64,000 bases of DNA from CAVTJL01 sp963828215 (GCA_963828215.1 CAWHFO010000042.1:124001-188000); one strand, 5' to 3'. Positions 28,443 through 37,690 are shown, counted from the stretch's first letter. Translations and numbers: made by a program. Notes: generated by a model not told the origin, from the sequence alone.

Positions 28443-28672
28443 TCACGGATCATCTCGGTGCTGTGCCGAGAACGTCTTGCCCAGCCGGCGCCAGTGGTCG
28501 CGCCATTTGTCGAGCATCTGAGTCCATCTCCTTGGGGGTCATCCTGGGCCGTGCCTCGCGCTCGAGAATGGCCCTCACCTCGCCCTGCAGCGAGCGGTGG
28601 CTCACCTTCGCCCGCTCCTTCAATCTCGCGACGACACGCTCGTCGAGGTCGGCGCCCCAGGATCTGCGCCAT
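28443..28672 (-). CDS. FitA-type ribbon-helix-helix antitoxin, frameshifted
   Basis: About 76 residues starting at ATG 28672 (MAQIL). After one missing base it continues DLDERVVARLKERAKVSHRS, then LQGEVRAILEREARPRMT, the RHH strand-helix-helix of FitA/StbC-type antitoxins, and ends DKWRDHWRRLGKTF with TGA at 28443. It neutralises the adjacent PIN toxin and probably represses its own promoter. Confidence 0.78.
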
Positions 28673-28697
28673 GGTCCCACTCCACTGAAATCGCTTA

Positions 28698-29606
28698 CTA
28701 GCATTCTGATGACAGAGAGGCGCCCCTGCGTTGATTGCTCGACCTCCCGGCCGCGCATCGCGAGGAAGGCGTAGACGATCGTGAAAGCCAGGAGCACGGC
28801 GAACATGACGAGCGACATGGCGGCCGCCTCGTCGATGTGTCCGTAGCGGAAGGCGAGCTTGTAGAGGTAGGTGACCAAGATGTCGGTGCTGTTGCGCGGG
28901 ATCGCCCTGGGTCAGCACCCAGATGATGGGGAAGCTGTTGAATACGTATATGATGTTCAGCACGAGCGCGATGTTGATGAAGGGCTTGAGCAGCGGCAGC
29001 GTCAGGAAGCGGAAGCGCTGCAGGGCCGTGGCTCCGTCGATCCTGGCCGCCTCGTAGATGTCCCCGGCAGGGAGGCGAGACCGCCCAGGAAGATCGTCGT
29101 CGTGAAGGGGATCGAGACCAGGATGCCGATCGCGATCTCGACCGGAAAGGCGATCTCGGCGGTGGCCAGCCAGGCCTTCGGGTGACCCAAGAGGCCGAGG
29201 CGGAAAAGCGTGGCATTCAGCATGCCGTGCTGGGCATCGAGCGCCCAGCGCCAGACCACGGCCGTCATGGTGAGCGAGATGGCCCAGGGCAGCATGATGA
29301 TGACCCGGGCCACTCCACGGCCATGGAAGTCGTCGTTGAGCATCAGCGCGATCGGCACGGAGAGCAGACCGTGCCGGCGACGACGCCGGCGGTCCATTCG
29401 AGCGTCCGCCAGAAGCTGCCCTGGAAGATCGGGTCGGCGAAGAGCTTGGTGTAGTTGGCGAGCTCGACGTACTGCTTGACCTGGCCGAAGCGGTTGACGG
29501 CGTGGATCGAGGTCCAGGTCACGTCCCAGATCGGGTAGCCGATGATCCAGAAGGCGAAGAGGAGGCTCGGAACGATCAGCAGGAGGGGTGCCACACGCCT
29601 GTCCAA
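28698..29606 (-). CDS. Carbohydrate ABC transporter permease (MalF type), frameshifted
   Basis: About 300 residues starting at ATG 29606 (MDRRVAPLLLIVPSLLFAFW). It has six membrane helices with LNDDFHGRGVARVIIMLPWA, the coupling loop DIYEAARIDGATALQRF and the last helix FAVLLAFTIVYAFLAMRGRE. Frame changes lie near 29370, 29065 and 28905. The stop position is ambiguous because the end of the gene runs into the toxin-antitoxin insertion: three frames stay open for different lengths, and I take the TAG at 28698. Confidence 0.78.
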
Positions 29607-29643
29607 GCGGACTTTCCCGTTCGCGATCGGATCTGGGGTCCGG

Positions 29644-29669
29644 GCCGGCCGCCCTTTCGGGCGGCCGGC
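29644..29669 (-). promoter_or_regulatory. Intercistronic stem-loop between binding-protein and permease genes
   Basis: Perfect 11-bp inverted repeat (GCCGGCCGCCC / GGGCGGCCGGC) with a TTTC loop in the gap between the binding-protein stop (29679) and the permease start (29606). It is GC-rich with no T-tract on the transcript's 3' side. Confidence 0.65.
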
Positions 29670-29678
29670 AGGGCAGGC

Positions 29679-30908
29679 CTACTGTTGGATCAGGCCGTCG
29701 ATCTTCTGGGCGGCCGCCTCGAGAGCCGGCGTCGGCTCCATCTGGCCGAGATAGATCTTCTGGAGCGCCGCCACGGTCGTGTCGGCCATCTGCTCCCAGT
29801 TCGGGATCAGCGGCGCGAAGTGGGCATAGGGCAGCATGCTCGTGAACGCCTTGAGCTGCGGGTCGTTCGCGAAGTGCGGATCCTCCTCGACCGACTTGAG
29901 GACCGGCAGGAAGCCCTCCTTGAGGGTGAACTCCTTGCGGCCCTTGTCGGAGAAGGCCGAACTCCTCGAGGAACTGCCAGGCCTCCTTCTTCACCTTCGA
30001 GGTCTTGAACATCATGATGCTGTCGGTGACGCCGTAGGTCGCCTGGGTCGTGCCCTTGGGGATCGCGGCGAGGCTGTAGTTGAGCTTCGGCGCCTCGGTC
30101 GCGATCTGGCCCCTGAGCCACGGCCCCGAGAGGTCATCGCCACCCGCCCCTGCTTGAAGAGCGCCTCGATGTCCTGGCGGTTGTAGTCGGTGACGCCGGA
30201 CTGGGTGATGCCCTCGTCGATGAAGCGCTTGTACATGGTGGCGGCCTTGATGCCGGAGTCGCTGGCGATGCCGCTCTTGCCGCCCGACAGAAGCTCGCCG
30301 CCCTCCGACCAGAGCGCGTAGTACCAGTAGGCGTCGGTCTCGATCTCCTTGCCCTGCAGCCCGAAGCCGTAGACGTTGCCGCCCAGCGCCTTGACCTTCT
30401 TGGCATCGGCCTCGAGGTCGTCCCAGGTCGCCGGCGGCTCGTTCACGCCGGCCTTCGCGAGCAGGTCCTTGTTGTAGTACATCGCCCGCGCCGAGGCCGC
30501 GACCGGCAGGCCCCAGGTCTTGCCGTCGATGACCGACGGCTTCATGAAGGCCTCGATGAACTTCGCCCTGAAGTCCGGGGTGATGTAGGAGTTGAGGGGC
30601 TCGGCGATGTCCTGCTGGACATAGTCGACGAGCCAGCGCGTGCCAATGATGGCGATGTCGGGCGCGGTGCCGCCGGCGATGTCGGTCGTCAGGCGCTGCT
30701 GGAGATCGTCCCAGCTCACATCCTCGAGCTTGATGTCGACGTCGGGATGCTTGGCCTCGAAATCGTTGGCCATGTTCTGGAAGATGCCCATCGTCTGGTC
30801 GCTGTAGTGGGCGACGACGACCCGCACCTCGGTCTTGGCGAGGGCACTGCCCGCCCCGAGAGCGAGCACCGCGGCAGCGCCGAGGAGAGCCCCTAGGCTC
30901 CTGGTCAT
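29679..30908 (-). CDS. Sugar ABC transporter substrate-binding protein, frameshifted
   Basis: Family 1 periplasmic binding protein of about 409 residues. It starts at ATG 30908 with a Sec signal (GALLGAAAVLALGAGSALA). The mature protein opens TEVRVVVAHYSDQTMGIFQN, with typical lobes (GGTAPDIAIIGTRWLVDYVQ, MYYNKDLLAKAGVNEPPATW). Frame changes near 30130 and 29955 split it; the end reads AAAQKIDGLIQQ then TAG. It is the first gene of a minus-strand sugar-import operon whose two permease genes flank a toxin-antitoxin module. Confidence 0.82.
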
Positions 30909-31013
30909 TGAGTGCTTCCTTTCCCTACTTGGCGCCTGACGTTATGACCGGAGCATAGGAGCAACGGCTGCGCACCGGCAACGGTATGATGTGCAGGAGG
31001 CAGGATCTTCGGC

Positions 31014-31809
31014 ATGAGCCGCTTCATCGGCAGGACGGCCCTGGTCACCGGCGGCGGCCGGGGCATCGGCCGGGCGACGGCCCTGCGCCTCGCCCGCGAG
31101 GGGGCGGCCGTGGCCGTGGCCGACATCGATGCGGAGGCGGCCCACGCCGTCGTCAGGGAGATCGCCGACCTCGCCCGCACCGGCGTGGCCCTCCAAGGCG
31201 ACGTCGCCCGCGAGGCGGATGCCCCGAGGCTGGTGGCGGAGGCGGAGCGGGCCTTGGGGCCCCTCTTCCTGCTCGTCAACAATGCGGCGCGGGCGCGGCG
31301 GCCGACCCTCGCCACCACCGAGGTGGCCGACTTCGACGCCGAGCTGGCCGTGACGCTGCGCTCGGTGTTCCTGATGACCAAGGCCGTGCTCGACGGCATG
31401 GCCGAGCGGCGCCGCGGCGTCATCGTGTCGGTCGCCTCGGTCAACGGGCTCATGGCCTTCGGCAATCCCGCCTACAGCGCCGCCAAGGCGGGCCTCATCA
31501 ATCTGATGCAGTCGGTGGCGGTCGAGTACGGGCCCAAGGGCATCCGCGCCAATGCCGTGAGCCCGGGGACCATCCGCACCGAGAACCCGTCCTGGACGGC
31601 CCGTCTCGAGCGCGACCCCCAGGTGTTCGAGCGGCTGGCCAAATGGTACCCGGTGGGCCGGGTCGGGACGCCCCGAGGACATCGCCGCCGCCATCGCCTT
31701 CCTGGGCTCCGACGACGCCGCCTTCGTCAACGGCGCCAACCTCGTGGTGGACGGCGGGCTCACTGCCGGCATGGCTCCCATGTTGGCCGAGATCAACCCC
31801 GAGAGTTGA
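31014..31809 (+). CDS. Short-chain dehydrogenase/reductase, frameshifted near the end
   Basis: Classical SDR of about 264 residues from ATG 31014: cofactor loop VTGGGRGIGRA, NNAAR motif, catalytic Ser in SVASVNG and YSAAKAGLINLMQS (Tyr and Lys). The Asp in AVADIDAEA after beta-2 favours NAD. An extra C in a CCCC run near 31672 shifts the frame; the true end is VDGGLTAGMAPMLAEINPES. It precedes an aldehyde dehydrogenase by 69 bp on the same strand, so the two may oxidise an alcohol and its aldehyde in sequence. Confidence 0.88.
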
Positions 31810-31878
31810 TCGGGGGCCGGAGCGGACCCACCTGACGTCCAGTCCCGAGACATGTCCTCGAAGGGGAGAGCATTGCGC

Positions 31879-33324
31879 ATGGCGCAGGATCAGATGTCGG
31901 TCGACCTCTACGTCGGCGGCCAGTGGCGCCCGGCGATGGCCGGCGGCACGATGAGCATGATGGACCCGGCGACCGAGGAGACGATCGGCAGGTTCGCCCG
32001 AGCGGAGCGCGAGGACGTGCTCGCCGCCATCGACGTCACCGCCGAGACCTTCAGGAGCTGGAAGAAGACGCCGGCCTGGGATCGCTCGAAGCTGCTGCGG
32101 CGCGCGGCCCAGCTCCTGGCCGAGCGGGCGGACACCGTGGCCCGGCGGTTGACCCAGGAGTGCGGCAAGCCGCTGGCCCAGTCCAGGGGCGAGGTCGTGG
32201 CCGCCATCGAGTGCATCGACTGGTTCGCCGACGAGGCGCGCCGGATCTATGGCGAGACGCTCTCGGGCCGCAACGAGCACCAGCGCTTCATGGTGACCTA
32301 CGAGCCGGTGGGCCCGGTCGCGGCCTTCACCGCCTGGAATTTCCCGGTCGTGCTGCAGGCCCGGAAGATCGCGCCGGCGCTGGCGGCCGGCTGCACGATC
32401 CTCTGCCGCCCGGCCGAGGAAGGCACCGGTGCGGTGGCCGAGCTGATCAAGTGCTTCATCGACGCGGGCGTGCCGGCGGGTGTCATCAACCTCGTCACCG
32501 GTGCCCCCCAGGTCATCTCCGAGACCTGCATGGATTCCGAGCTGATCCGAAAGGTCACCTTTACGGGCTCGATCCCCGTCGGCCAGCACCTGATGCGCCG
32601 CGCCGCCGACACGGTGAAGCGGATGAGCATGGAGCTGGGCGGCCACGCCCCGGTCATCATCCACGAGGATGTGGACCCGGCCAAGGCGGCCCAGATCGCG
32701 GCCGTCGGAAAATTCCGCAACAACGGCCAGGTGTGCGTCTCGCCCACGCGTTTCTTCGTCCATGCCAAGCACAAGGACGCCTTCACCGAGCACTTCGTGG
32801 CGGCGACGCAGAAGATGAAGATCGGGAACGGCTTCGATCCCGATGTCGAGATCGGCCCCCTGATCAACCGCAAGCGCCTCGAGTTCACCGAGAAGATGGT
32901 CGAGGACACGGTGGCCGACGGCGGCAAGCTGGTCTCCGGCGGCAAGCGGCCGGCGGCGATGAACCGAGGCTACTTCTTCGAGCCCACCGTGTTCACCGAC
33001 GTCCCGGACGACGCCCGGATCATGGTCGAGGAGCCGTTCGGGCCGATCGCGCCGATGAGCACGTTCGAGAGCTTCGACGAGGTGATCGAGCGCGCCAACA
33101 GCCTGCCCCAGGGCTTGGCCAGCTACGTCTTCACGAACTCGCTGCGGCAGGCCCACAAGACCGCCGAGGCGCTGAAGACCGGCATCGTCGCCGTGAACAA
33201 TGTGGCCGCGGCCACCGCCGAGATGCCGTTCGGCGGCGTCAAGCATTCGGGCTTCGGCCGCGAGAACGGCCGCCAGGGCATGCTCGACTATCTGGACGTG
33301 AAGTTCACCAACATCGTGATGTGA
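31879..33324 (+). CDS. NAD(P)-dependent aldehyde dehydrogenase
   Basis: A 481-residue intact ALDH superfamily enzyme. ATG 31879 is preferred over an upstream ATG at 31852 because GGGGAG lies about 10 bases before it. Key residues: general base E252 in MELGGHAP, nucleophile C286 in NNGQVCVSP, and the oxyanion Asn in WNFPVV. The position that usually carries the cofactor-binding Lys (KPAEE) reads CRPAEE, an Arg replacement. Similarity is nearest to succinate-semialdehyde or alpha-ketoglutarate-semialdehyde dehydrogenases. It probably completes an oxidation begun by the upstream SDR. Confidence 0.9.
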   Translation: MAQDQMSVDLYVGGQWRPAMAGGTMSMMDPATEETIGRFARAEREDVLAAIDVTAETFRSWKKTPAWDRSKLLRRAAQLLAERADTVARRLTQECGKPLAQSRGEVVAAIECIDWFADEARRIYGETLSGRNEHQRFMVTYEPVGPVAAFTAWNFPVVLQARKIAPALAAGCTILCRPAEEGTGAVAELIKCFIDAGVPAGVINLVTGAPQVISETCMDSELIRKVTFTGSIPVGQHLMRRAADTVKRMSMELGGHAPVIIHEDVDPAKAAQIAAVGKFRNNGQVCVSPTRFFVHAKHKDAFTEHFVAATQKMKIGNGFDPDVEIGPLINRKRLEFTEKMVEDTVADGGKLVSGGKRPAAMNRGYFFEPTVFTDVPDDARIMVEEPFGPIAPMSTFESFDEVIERANSLPQGLASYVFTNSLRQAHKTAEALKTGIVAVNNVAAATAEMPFGGVKHSGFGRENGRQGMLDYLDVKFTNIVM

Positions 33325-33489
33325 GGGATCAGGCTCGGTTGGCGGCGCCAACGGTTACGGATGGAGCCGTGGGTGCCTCAGCCGGTCGCATCCCGAGGCT
33401 AGGTGCGCAGGAAGGCCCCTGCCCGCTAGCTTGAAGCTCGGGATTCACATCGGGGCCTGAGTGTGCGACATTCCCAATGCGAGAGGCGG

Positions 33490-33558
33490 TGGAGGCAACG
33501 GGAATTGAACCCGTCGGGTCTGGAATGGGAAGCCCGCCCCGGCGAACCTGCTGCCCCC
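33490..33558 (-). other. tRNA-like element (acceptor stem and T-arm), possible tRNA or tmRNA-domain remnant
   Basis: On the minus strand, GGGGGCA at the 5' side pairs with TGCCTCC at the 3' side (seven pairs, one G-T). A perfect T-arm, ACGGG TTCAATT CCCGT, directly precedes the 3' strand. The discriminator base A is followed by CCG rather than CCA. The interior (37 nt) has no D-stem, contains AGGTTCGCCGGGG, which resembles the D-loop of tmRNA tRNA-like domains, and a short CGGG/CCCG stem with a 14-nt loop instead of an anticodon arm. It may be a decayed tRNA, an attachment-site remnant, or a small tRNA-like RNA. Confidence 0.45.
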
Positions 33559-33570
33559 TACTGCTCCTGC

Positions 33571-33600
33571 GACCTCGGTAGGTTGTGGCCTACCGAGGTC
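33571..33600. terminator. Strong 12-bp hairpin, probable bidirectional terminator
   Basis: Perfect inverted repeat GACCTCGGTAGG / CCTACCGAGGTC with a 6-base loop, between the aldehyde dehydrogenase stop and the convergent gene at 33680. No clear T-run follows on either strand. Confidence 0.5.
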
Positions 33601-33604
33601 GTTG

Positions 33605-33634
33605 CTCGCCTAAGCCAGAGCTAGCCTAGGCGAG
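33605..33634. terminator. Second hairpin, tandem with 33571-33600
   Basis: Arms CTCGCCTA (33605-33612) and TAGGCGAG (33627-33634) are perfectly complementary. Two adjacent stable hairpins in the convergent gap fit transcription termination of the minus-strand small-gene operon. Confidence 0.45.
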
Positions 33635-33679
33635 GTCGTATGTTGTCCGGGCGGTGCGCCACATCGCTCTTCTCCTAGC

Positions 33680-34262
33680 TCAAGCCGCTGCTCGTGCCGG
33701 GAAGCTCAACAGCGACTTGTGGGCACAAGAGGCCTCGGAGGGATTGCTCCCATCCGAGGCCTTGGCGTCTGAGGACTCTTTGAAGTCCTCATTCTCGTCT
33801 GGCCCCACGTCGGGGACCGGCATTATAGTGTCGACGCTTTGCTCAACGGCCGATCCAACCTCAGGCTCGGGAACCCCGACGAGCCACCAGCCATCAGGCT
33901 TCCGATACTCGAAGTGCTCCTTGTCTCGCGAGAGTATGCCGGCAAGATTGGCCTTAGGCTTATCGCCCGCGATCTCTATTCCTTTGGCCAAAAGCTCATT
34001 GAAGATCCGCTGGATGGGCATGCGCCGCCCCTGAGCGCGAATGATTTCGCGGGAAATGGGCTCGCACAATTTCAGCCTTGGATGACATGGCGCCGCGACC
34101 GATTACCGGCGCGCTGCCCCCTTTGGCATAGCGCTCATGGAGCCGCAGGAAGATGGCTATTTCCTCGCGCTCTTTGATAGCGCGCGTGATGGTCTCCTGT
34201 GCCCGGCGGATGGTCTCGTCGAGCCGCTCAAGATCGGCCGTCGCAGCCGCGATGTAGTCCAT
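33680..34262 (-). CDS. Hypothetical protein with coiled-coil and HARE-HTH-like winged helix, frameshifted
   Basis: About 194 residues from ATG 34262 (GGCGAGGG ribosome site). The N-terminal part is a long helix (ATADLERLDETIRRAQETIT), likely coiled coil. After a frame change near 34060 comes a winged-helix-like module (RRMPIQRIFNELLAKGIEI, KANLAGILSRDKEHF, PDGWWLVG) of the kind found in HARE-HTH proteins. The tail is acidic and low-complexity. Similar two-part proteins are common and uncharacterised in Alphaproteobacteria. It is the last gene of a three-gene minus-strand set. Confidence 0.6.
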
Positions 34263-34396
34263 CGTACCCTCGCCAGAGGTGACCATTCCCTGGCCGCTGA
34301 TGTATAGCCACCGGACCTGCTTTGCAAGAAAGAAGTGGTCTCTCATCGCACTGATGAAACGCCGGCCGCTGGCGCCCTGCGGCCGGCAGCGCCCTT

Positions 34397-34599
34397 TCAG
34401 GCGGCCGCACTGCGCTCCTCCCTTGTCAACTTCTCGGCCCGCGCCTTTGCCGCCCTCTTGCCAAGCCCCTTGGCAGCATCATCCTTCCGATCCTCACGGG
34501 CGCGCGTTCCTGGATCTCACCCGTGGCAATCCGCATCAAATGCGCCGCGTTGCCGGGCACTTTCGCCAAGCGCTTCTCGCCCGCCGGTCCTCTGGGCAT
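34397..34599 (-). CDS. Small conserved hypothetical protein, frameshifted
   Basis: About 67 residues from ATG 34599, which overlaps the stop of the upstream gene (TGATG). The sequence PRGPAGEKRLAKVPGNAAHL, MRIATGEIQE, then after a frame change KDDAAKGLGKRAAKARAEKL and TREERSAAA matches a family of short basic proteins of the pattern GEKRPADVIGNAV-x-x-x-x-IATGE ... LGRKGG-x-ARA. Function is unknown. The basic lysine/arginine-rich tail suggests nucleic-acid binding. Confidence 0.55.
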
Positions 34600-34838
34600 C
34601 AGTCGGGATCCCTGGGAATGCACACCTTGCACTTGCCCTTATCGGTGAAGTGCGAGAACCGGTAGCTCATGTACGATTCCGCCTGCGCCAGCGTCTCGAA
34701 AGGTCGCGACCACCCCGTTGCGCCCGAGCCAGACGTCTGTTGGTTGGCGTGGCCTCTTCCGTCACGGCAATGGACACGGGACCCGTCGTGAACACGGGCG
34801 CGCTTGTGAGGGGCAGCGTGGAACACGTAGTAGCTCAT
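34599..34838 (-). CDS. Small hypothetical protein with CKVC C-terminus
   Basis: 79 residues from ATG 34838 (AGAGAGG about 8 bases upstream); a GTG at 34847 is an alternative. The visible features are MSYYVFHAAP, a central SRPFETLAQAESYMSYRF helix and the C-terminal KGKCKVCIPRDPD with a CxxC pair. Short proteins that combine a YYV start, a PF-T-x-x-x-A helix and a terminal CxxC are widespread and uncharacterised. First gene of the three-gene set. Not a recognised family. Confidence 0.5.
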   Translation of the reverse strand: MSYYVFHAAPHKRARVHDGSRVHCRDGRGHANQQTSGSGATGWSRPFETLAQAESYMSYRFSHFTDKGKCKVCIPRDPD

Positions 34839-35047
34839 CTCATTCACCTCTCTACATCGTTTCCGCTAAGCACATGGAGGCGGCGCTTCGGCCGGAGCCC
34901 TCGGCGGGGCGGCGCTAGATTTCAAACCTCGATATTATCCGTGCCAGCACGCTTGCCGCACCCACGGCAAGGACTAGGATCAGATGCGAGGCTGCTCGGC
35001 GGTGATCTGTGACGGCGCCGCCTGCCTCGCCGATCGGGGAGACCGAC

Positions 35048-35923
35048 ATGCTCAACGCCAAGAGCGGGCCGCGCGTCCGCCATGTGGTCGCCGCGGACGA
35101 GCCCTATCGCAGGATCACCGTGGACAAGCTCACGCCGGCCATCGGCGCCGAGGTCTCGGGCGTCGATCTCTCCGAGCCGATCGACGGCGCGCAGCTCGCG
35201 GAGATCAAGCGGGCACTGACAGAGAACCTGGTCATTTTCTTTCGCGATCAGGCCCACTCCCCGGCCCGGCATCTGGCCTTCGGGCGTCTCTTCGGCGACC
35301 TCCATCTCCACCCGGCCGCGCCCCACGAGCCGGGCCTTCCCGAGCTGATGACGATCTACACCGACAAGAGCTCGGTCCGCGCCAACGGGGAAGGATGGCA
35401 TTCGGACGTGTCCTGCGATCTGGAGCCGCCGATGGGCTCGATCCTGCACATCCGGCAATGCCCGCCACAGGGCGGCGACACGCTCTTCGCCAGCATGTAC
35501 GCGGCCTACGAGGCCCTGTCAGAGCGAATGAGGGCCTATCTGGACGGCCTGACCGCCATCCATGACGGGGAGCATGTCTATCGCGGCCTCTACGCCAATA
35601 TCGGCGAGCCCGATCGGGCGAGCTATCCTTCCGCCGAGCATCCGGTCGTGCGCACCCATCCCGTGAGCGGCAGGAAGGCGCTCTACGTCAATCGCGGATT
35701 CACGACGCGCCTCCTGGGCATTCCCGTCGACGAGAGCGACGGCGTGCTCCGCTATCTCTTCGAGCATATGGAGAACCCGCTTTTCCAGTGCCGCTTCCGC
35801 TGGCGGCCGGGCTCGGTGGCGTTCTGGGACAATCGCTGCACGCAGCATCGCGCGATGTGGGACTATTGGCCCAACGTTCGCGCCGGGTACCGTGTCACCA
35901 TCAAGGGCGAGCGGCCCGTCTAG
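35048..35923 (+). CDS. TauD/TfdA-family Fe(II)/2-oxoglutarate-dependent dioxygenase
   Basis: A 291-residue intact enzyme from ATG 35048 (GGGGAG 8 bases upstream; an in-frame start at 35009 exists). Iron ligands H118 and D120 in EGWHSDVS and H267 in DNRCTQH complete the 2-His-1-Asp triad. R278 in NVRAGYRV should bind the 2-oxoglutarate carboxylate. Opening motif TPAIGAEVSGVDLSEPI is classical for TauD. Substrate is unknown: a sulfonate or related small acid is usual. An SDR gene follows 93 bp downstream on the same strand. Confidence 0.92.
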   Translation: MLNAKSGPRVRHVVAADEPYRRITVDKLTPAIGAEVSGVDLSEPIDGAQLAEIKRALTENLVIFFRDQAHSPARHLAFGRLFGDLHLHPAAPHEPGLPELMTIYTDKSSVRANGEGWHSDVSCDLEPPMGSILHIRQCPPQGGDTLFASMYAAYEALSERMRAYLDGLTAIHDGEHVYRGLYANIGEPDRASYPSAEHPVVRTHPVSGRKALYVNRGFTTRLLGIPVDESDGVLRYLFEHMENPLFQCRFRWRPGSVAFWDNRCTQHRAMWDYWPNVRAGYRVTIKGERPV

Positions 35924-36016
35924 GGCGGGCGGTGGCGACGGTCCACGGCTATCGAGGCAGGACCGAGCAGCACGTAGTGGCGGGGAGAGGATGCGACCGC
36001 CCGGAAGGACAGAACA

Positions 36017-36826
36017 ATGAGCGGAAGGCTCGAGGGCAAGATCGCGGTCGTCACCGGCGGCACGAGCGGCATCGGCAAACGAATCGTGGAGCGATTCGTC
36101 GGGGAGGGTGCCGCCGTGGTCTTCAGCGGCCGTAGGTCGGCAGAGAGTGCCGCGGTCGCGTCGGGGACAGGTGCCATCTTCGTCGAAGCCGACGTCGCGG
36201 TGGAAGCCGACGCCGAGCGCACCATCAAGACGGCTCTGGACACACACGGTCGCCTCGATGTGCTGGTCAACAACGCCGGCGGGCCAGCGCCTGTCGGTCG
36301 GCTGGAGACCCTGCCGTTGGCCGGCTTCGACCAGACCGTGGCGGTGCATGTGCGGGGCGCGCTAGCGCACATGAAGCATGCGGCGCCGACCCTGCGCGCG
36401 CAGGCCTCGGGCAGCATCGTCAATATCGGCTCCGTGGCCGGCCATCGGGCAGGCTACTCCTCCTCGGTGATCTACGGCGTCGCCAAGGCCGCGGTGATCC
36501 ATCTCACCCGCTGCGCCGCCATGGAGCTGGGTGAGGACAGCGTGCGGGTGAACTCGATCTCGCCGGGCGGCATCGCCACCGGCATTTTTGCCAAAGGCAT
36601 GGGCATGACGGATGCCGAGGCCGACGCGACGGCGGAACGGATCAAGGCGCGGCTCGCGAAGCTTCAGGCCATTCCGCGTGCGGGGCTGCCGGACGACATC
36701 GCCAGCGCAGCGATCTATCTCGCCAGCGACGAGGCGAGCTTCGTCAACGGGGAGGATCTGGTGATCGACGGCGGGCTGATCTGGGGTCGTCGCCACTCCG
36801 AGGTCATGGCCGCCGGCGGCGTCTGA
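36017..36826 (+). CDS. Short-chain dehydrogenase/reductase
   Basis: A 269-residue intact classical SDR behind GGAAGGACAG. Motifs: cofactor loop VTGGTSGIGKR, NNAGG, catalytic Ser in NIGSVAGHRAG, and YGVAKAAVIHL with Tyr/Lys. The arginine pair after beta-2 (FSGRRSAES) points to NADP preference. The C-terminal LASDEASFVNGEDLVIDGGL is standard. Probably co-transcribed with the TauD gene, in which case it may reduce or oxidise the dioxygenase product. Confidence 0.9.
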   Translation: MSGRLEGKIAVVTGGTSGIGKRIVERFVGEGAAVVFSGRRSAESAAVASGTGAIFVEADVAVEADAERTIKTALDTHGRLDVLVNNAGGPAPVGRLETLPLAGFDQTVAVHVRGALAHMKHAAPTLRAQASGSIVNIGSVAGHRAGYSSSVIYGVAKAAVIHLTRCAAMELGEDSVRVNSISPGGIATGIFAKGMGMTDAEADATAERIKARLAKLQAIPRAGLPDDIASAAIYLASDEASFVNGEDLVIDGGLIWGRRHSEVMAAGGV

Positions 36827-36993
36827 AAGCAGCTTTTCGATTGAGCTTGCCCGGACGATGGCCCGCTAGGGGAAGCGGGATATGGGTGCAGCCGAGATGC
36901 GCAGGCGCATGGCGGGATCAGGCACCCGGGCTTCGGCGCGGAAACGCCGACCGGGTGTGCGCGACCGGCTCGACATGAGCTTCAGGACTGTCG

Positions 36994-37690
36994 TCATGTG
37001 AGAGGCTGGGCTCCGTCGGCAACGCCGAGCGCGACCGCCGACGGAGCGGCCTGCGCCGGCCGGGCGACGAGATAGGCCCGGACGAAGGCGACGGCGAGGA
37101 CGCAAGCGGCACCGACGGCGAGGGTCTCAGAAGGAGCGCGAAGAATGCGGGCCCAGGCGGCCAGAGATCGGCCAGCCGCGACGCGGAGGCCGGGGCCGGG
37201 GCGTCCTGGAGGCCCAGCAGCGACGACGGAGAGGGTGAAACAGGAGCGCCCGACCAGCGCATAGGCCAGCGCCGCGCGCCAGCTGTCGCGGAGCCGCGGA
37301 CGAGATAGACCCGCACCATGCGGCGAGGATAACCGGAGCCCGCCCAGCAGGCAGCAGCCGACAGCAGGCGAGCTGCCTTCGCATCCGCTCCAAGGCCGCA
37401 AAAGGCCCGACCAGGCCGCCGGATCGAGCAGGCTGCCGGGCATGGCAGGGTGCATGCCGCGAGCCAGACGAGGCCGCCCAGGACGCCGGCCGCGCCTCCG
37501 ACCAGCAGCAGCCTGCCCAGGACCGTGGGCGCGATGCCGTCCCGGTCTTCTGATCGGGCAGAAGAGCCACGATCGTGAGGAAGCAGGCGAGGCTGATCGC
37601 GGACCGAAGGCCGCGCGCAGCGGTGCAGATGTCCGGCGGCGGCACATCGAGCTCGATGCAGGAAGAGGACGGAGCTGAAGAAGAGGCTCA
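36994..37690 (-). CDS. Hypothetical membrane protein, frameshifted
   Basis: Hydrophobic stretches with good codon usage appear in all three minus-strand frames in turn: MSLFFSSVLFLH, SAISLACFLTIVALLPD, PTVLGRLLLVGGAAGVLGGL, then SCFTLSVVAAG, and finally TLAVGAACVLAVAFVRAYLV before a stop at 36994. Together they suggest a polytopic membrane protein of about 230 residues interrupted by at least three indels. No family is recognised. It follows another membrane-protein gene with little or no gap. Confidence 0.4.

Noticed and set aside
33490..34262. A complete one-piece or permuted two-piece tmRNA gene
   Set aside because: No tag reading frame or coding piece with a GGGGRC-start was found within several hundred bases on either side; only the tRNA-like ends are present.
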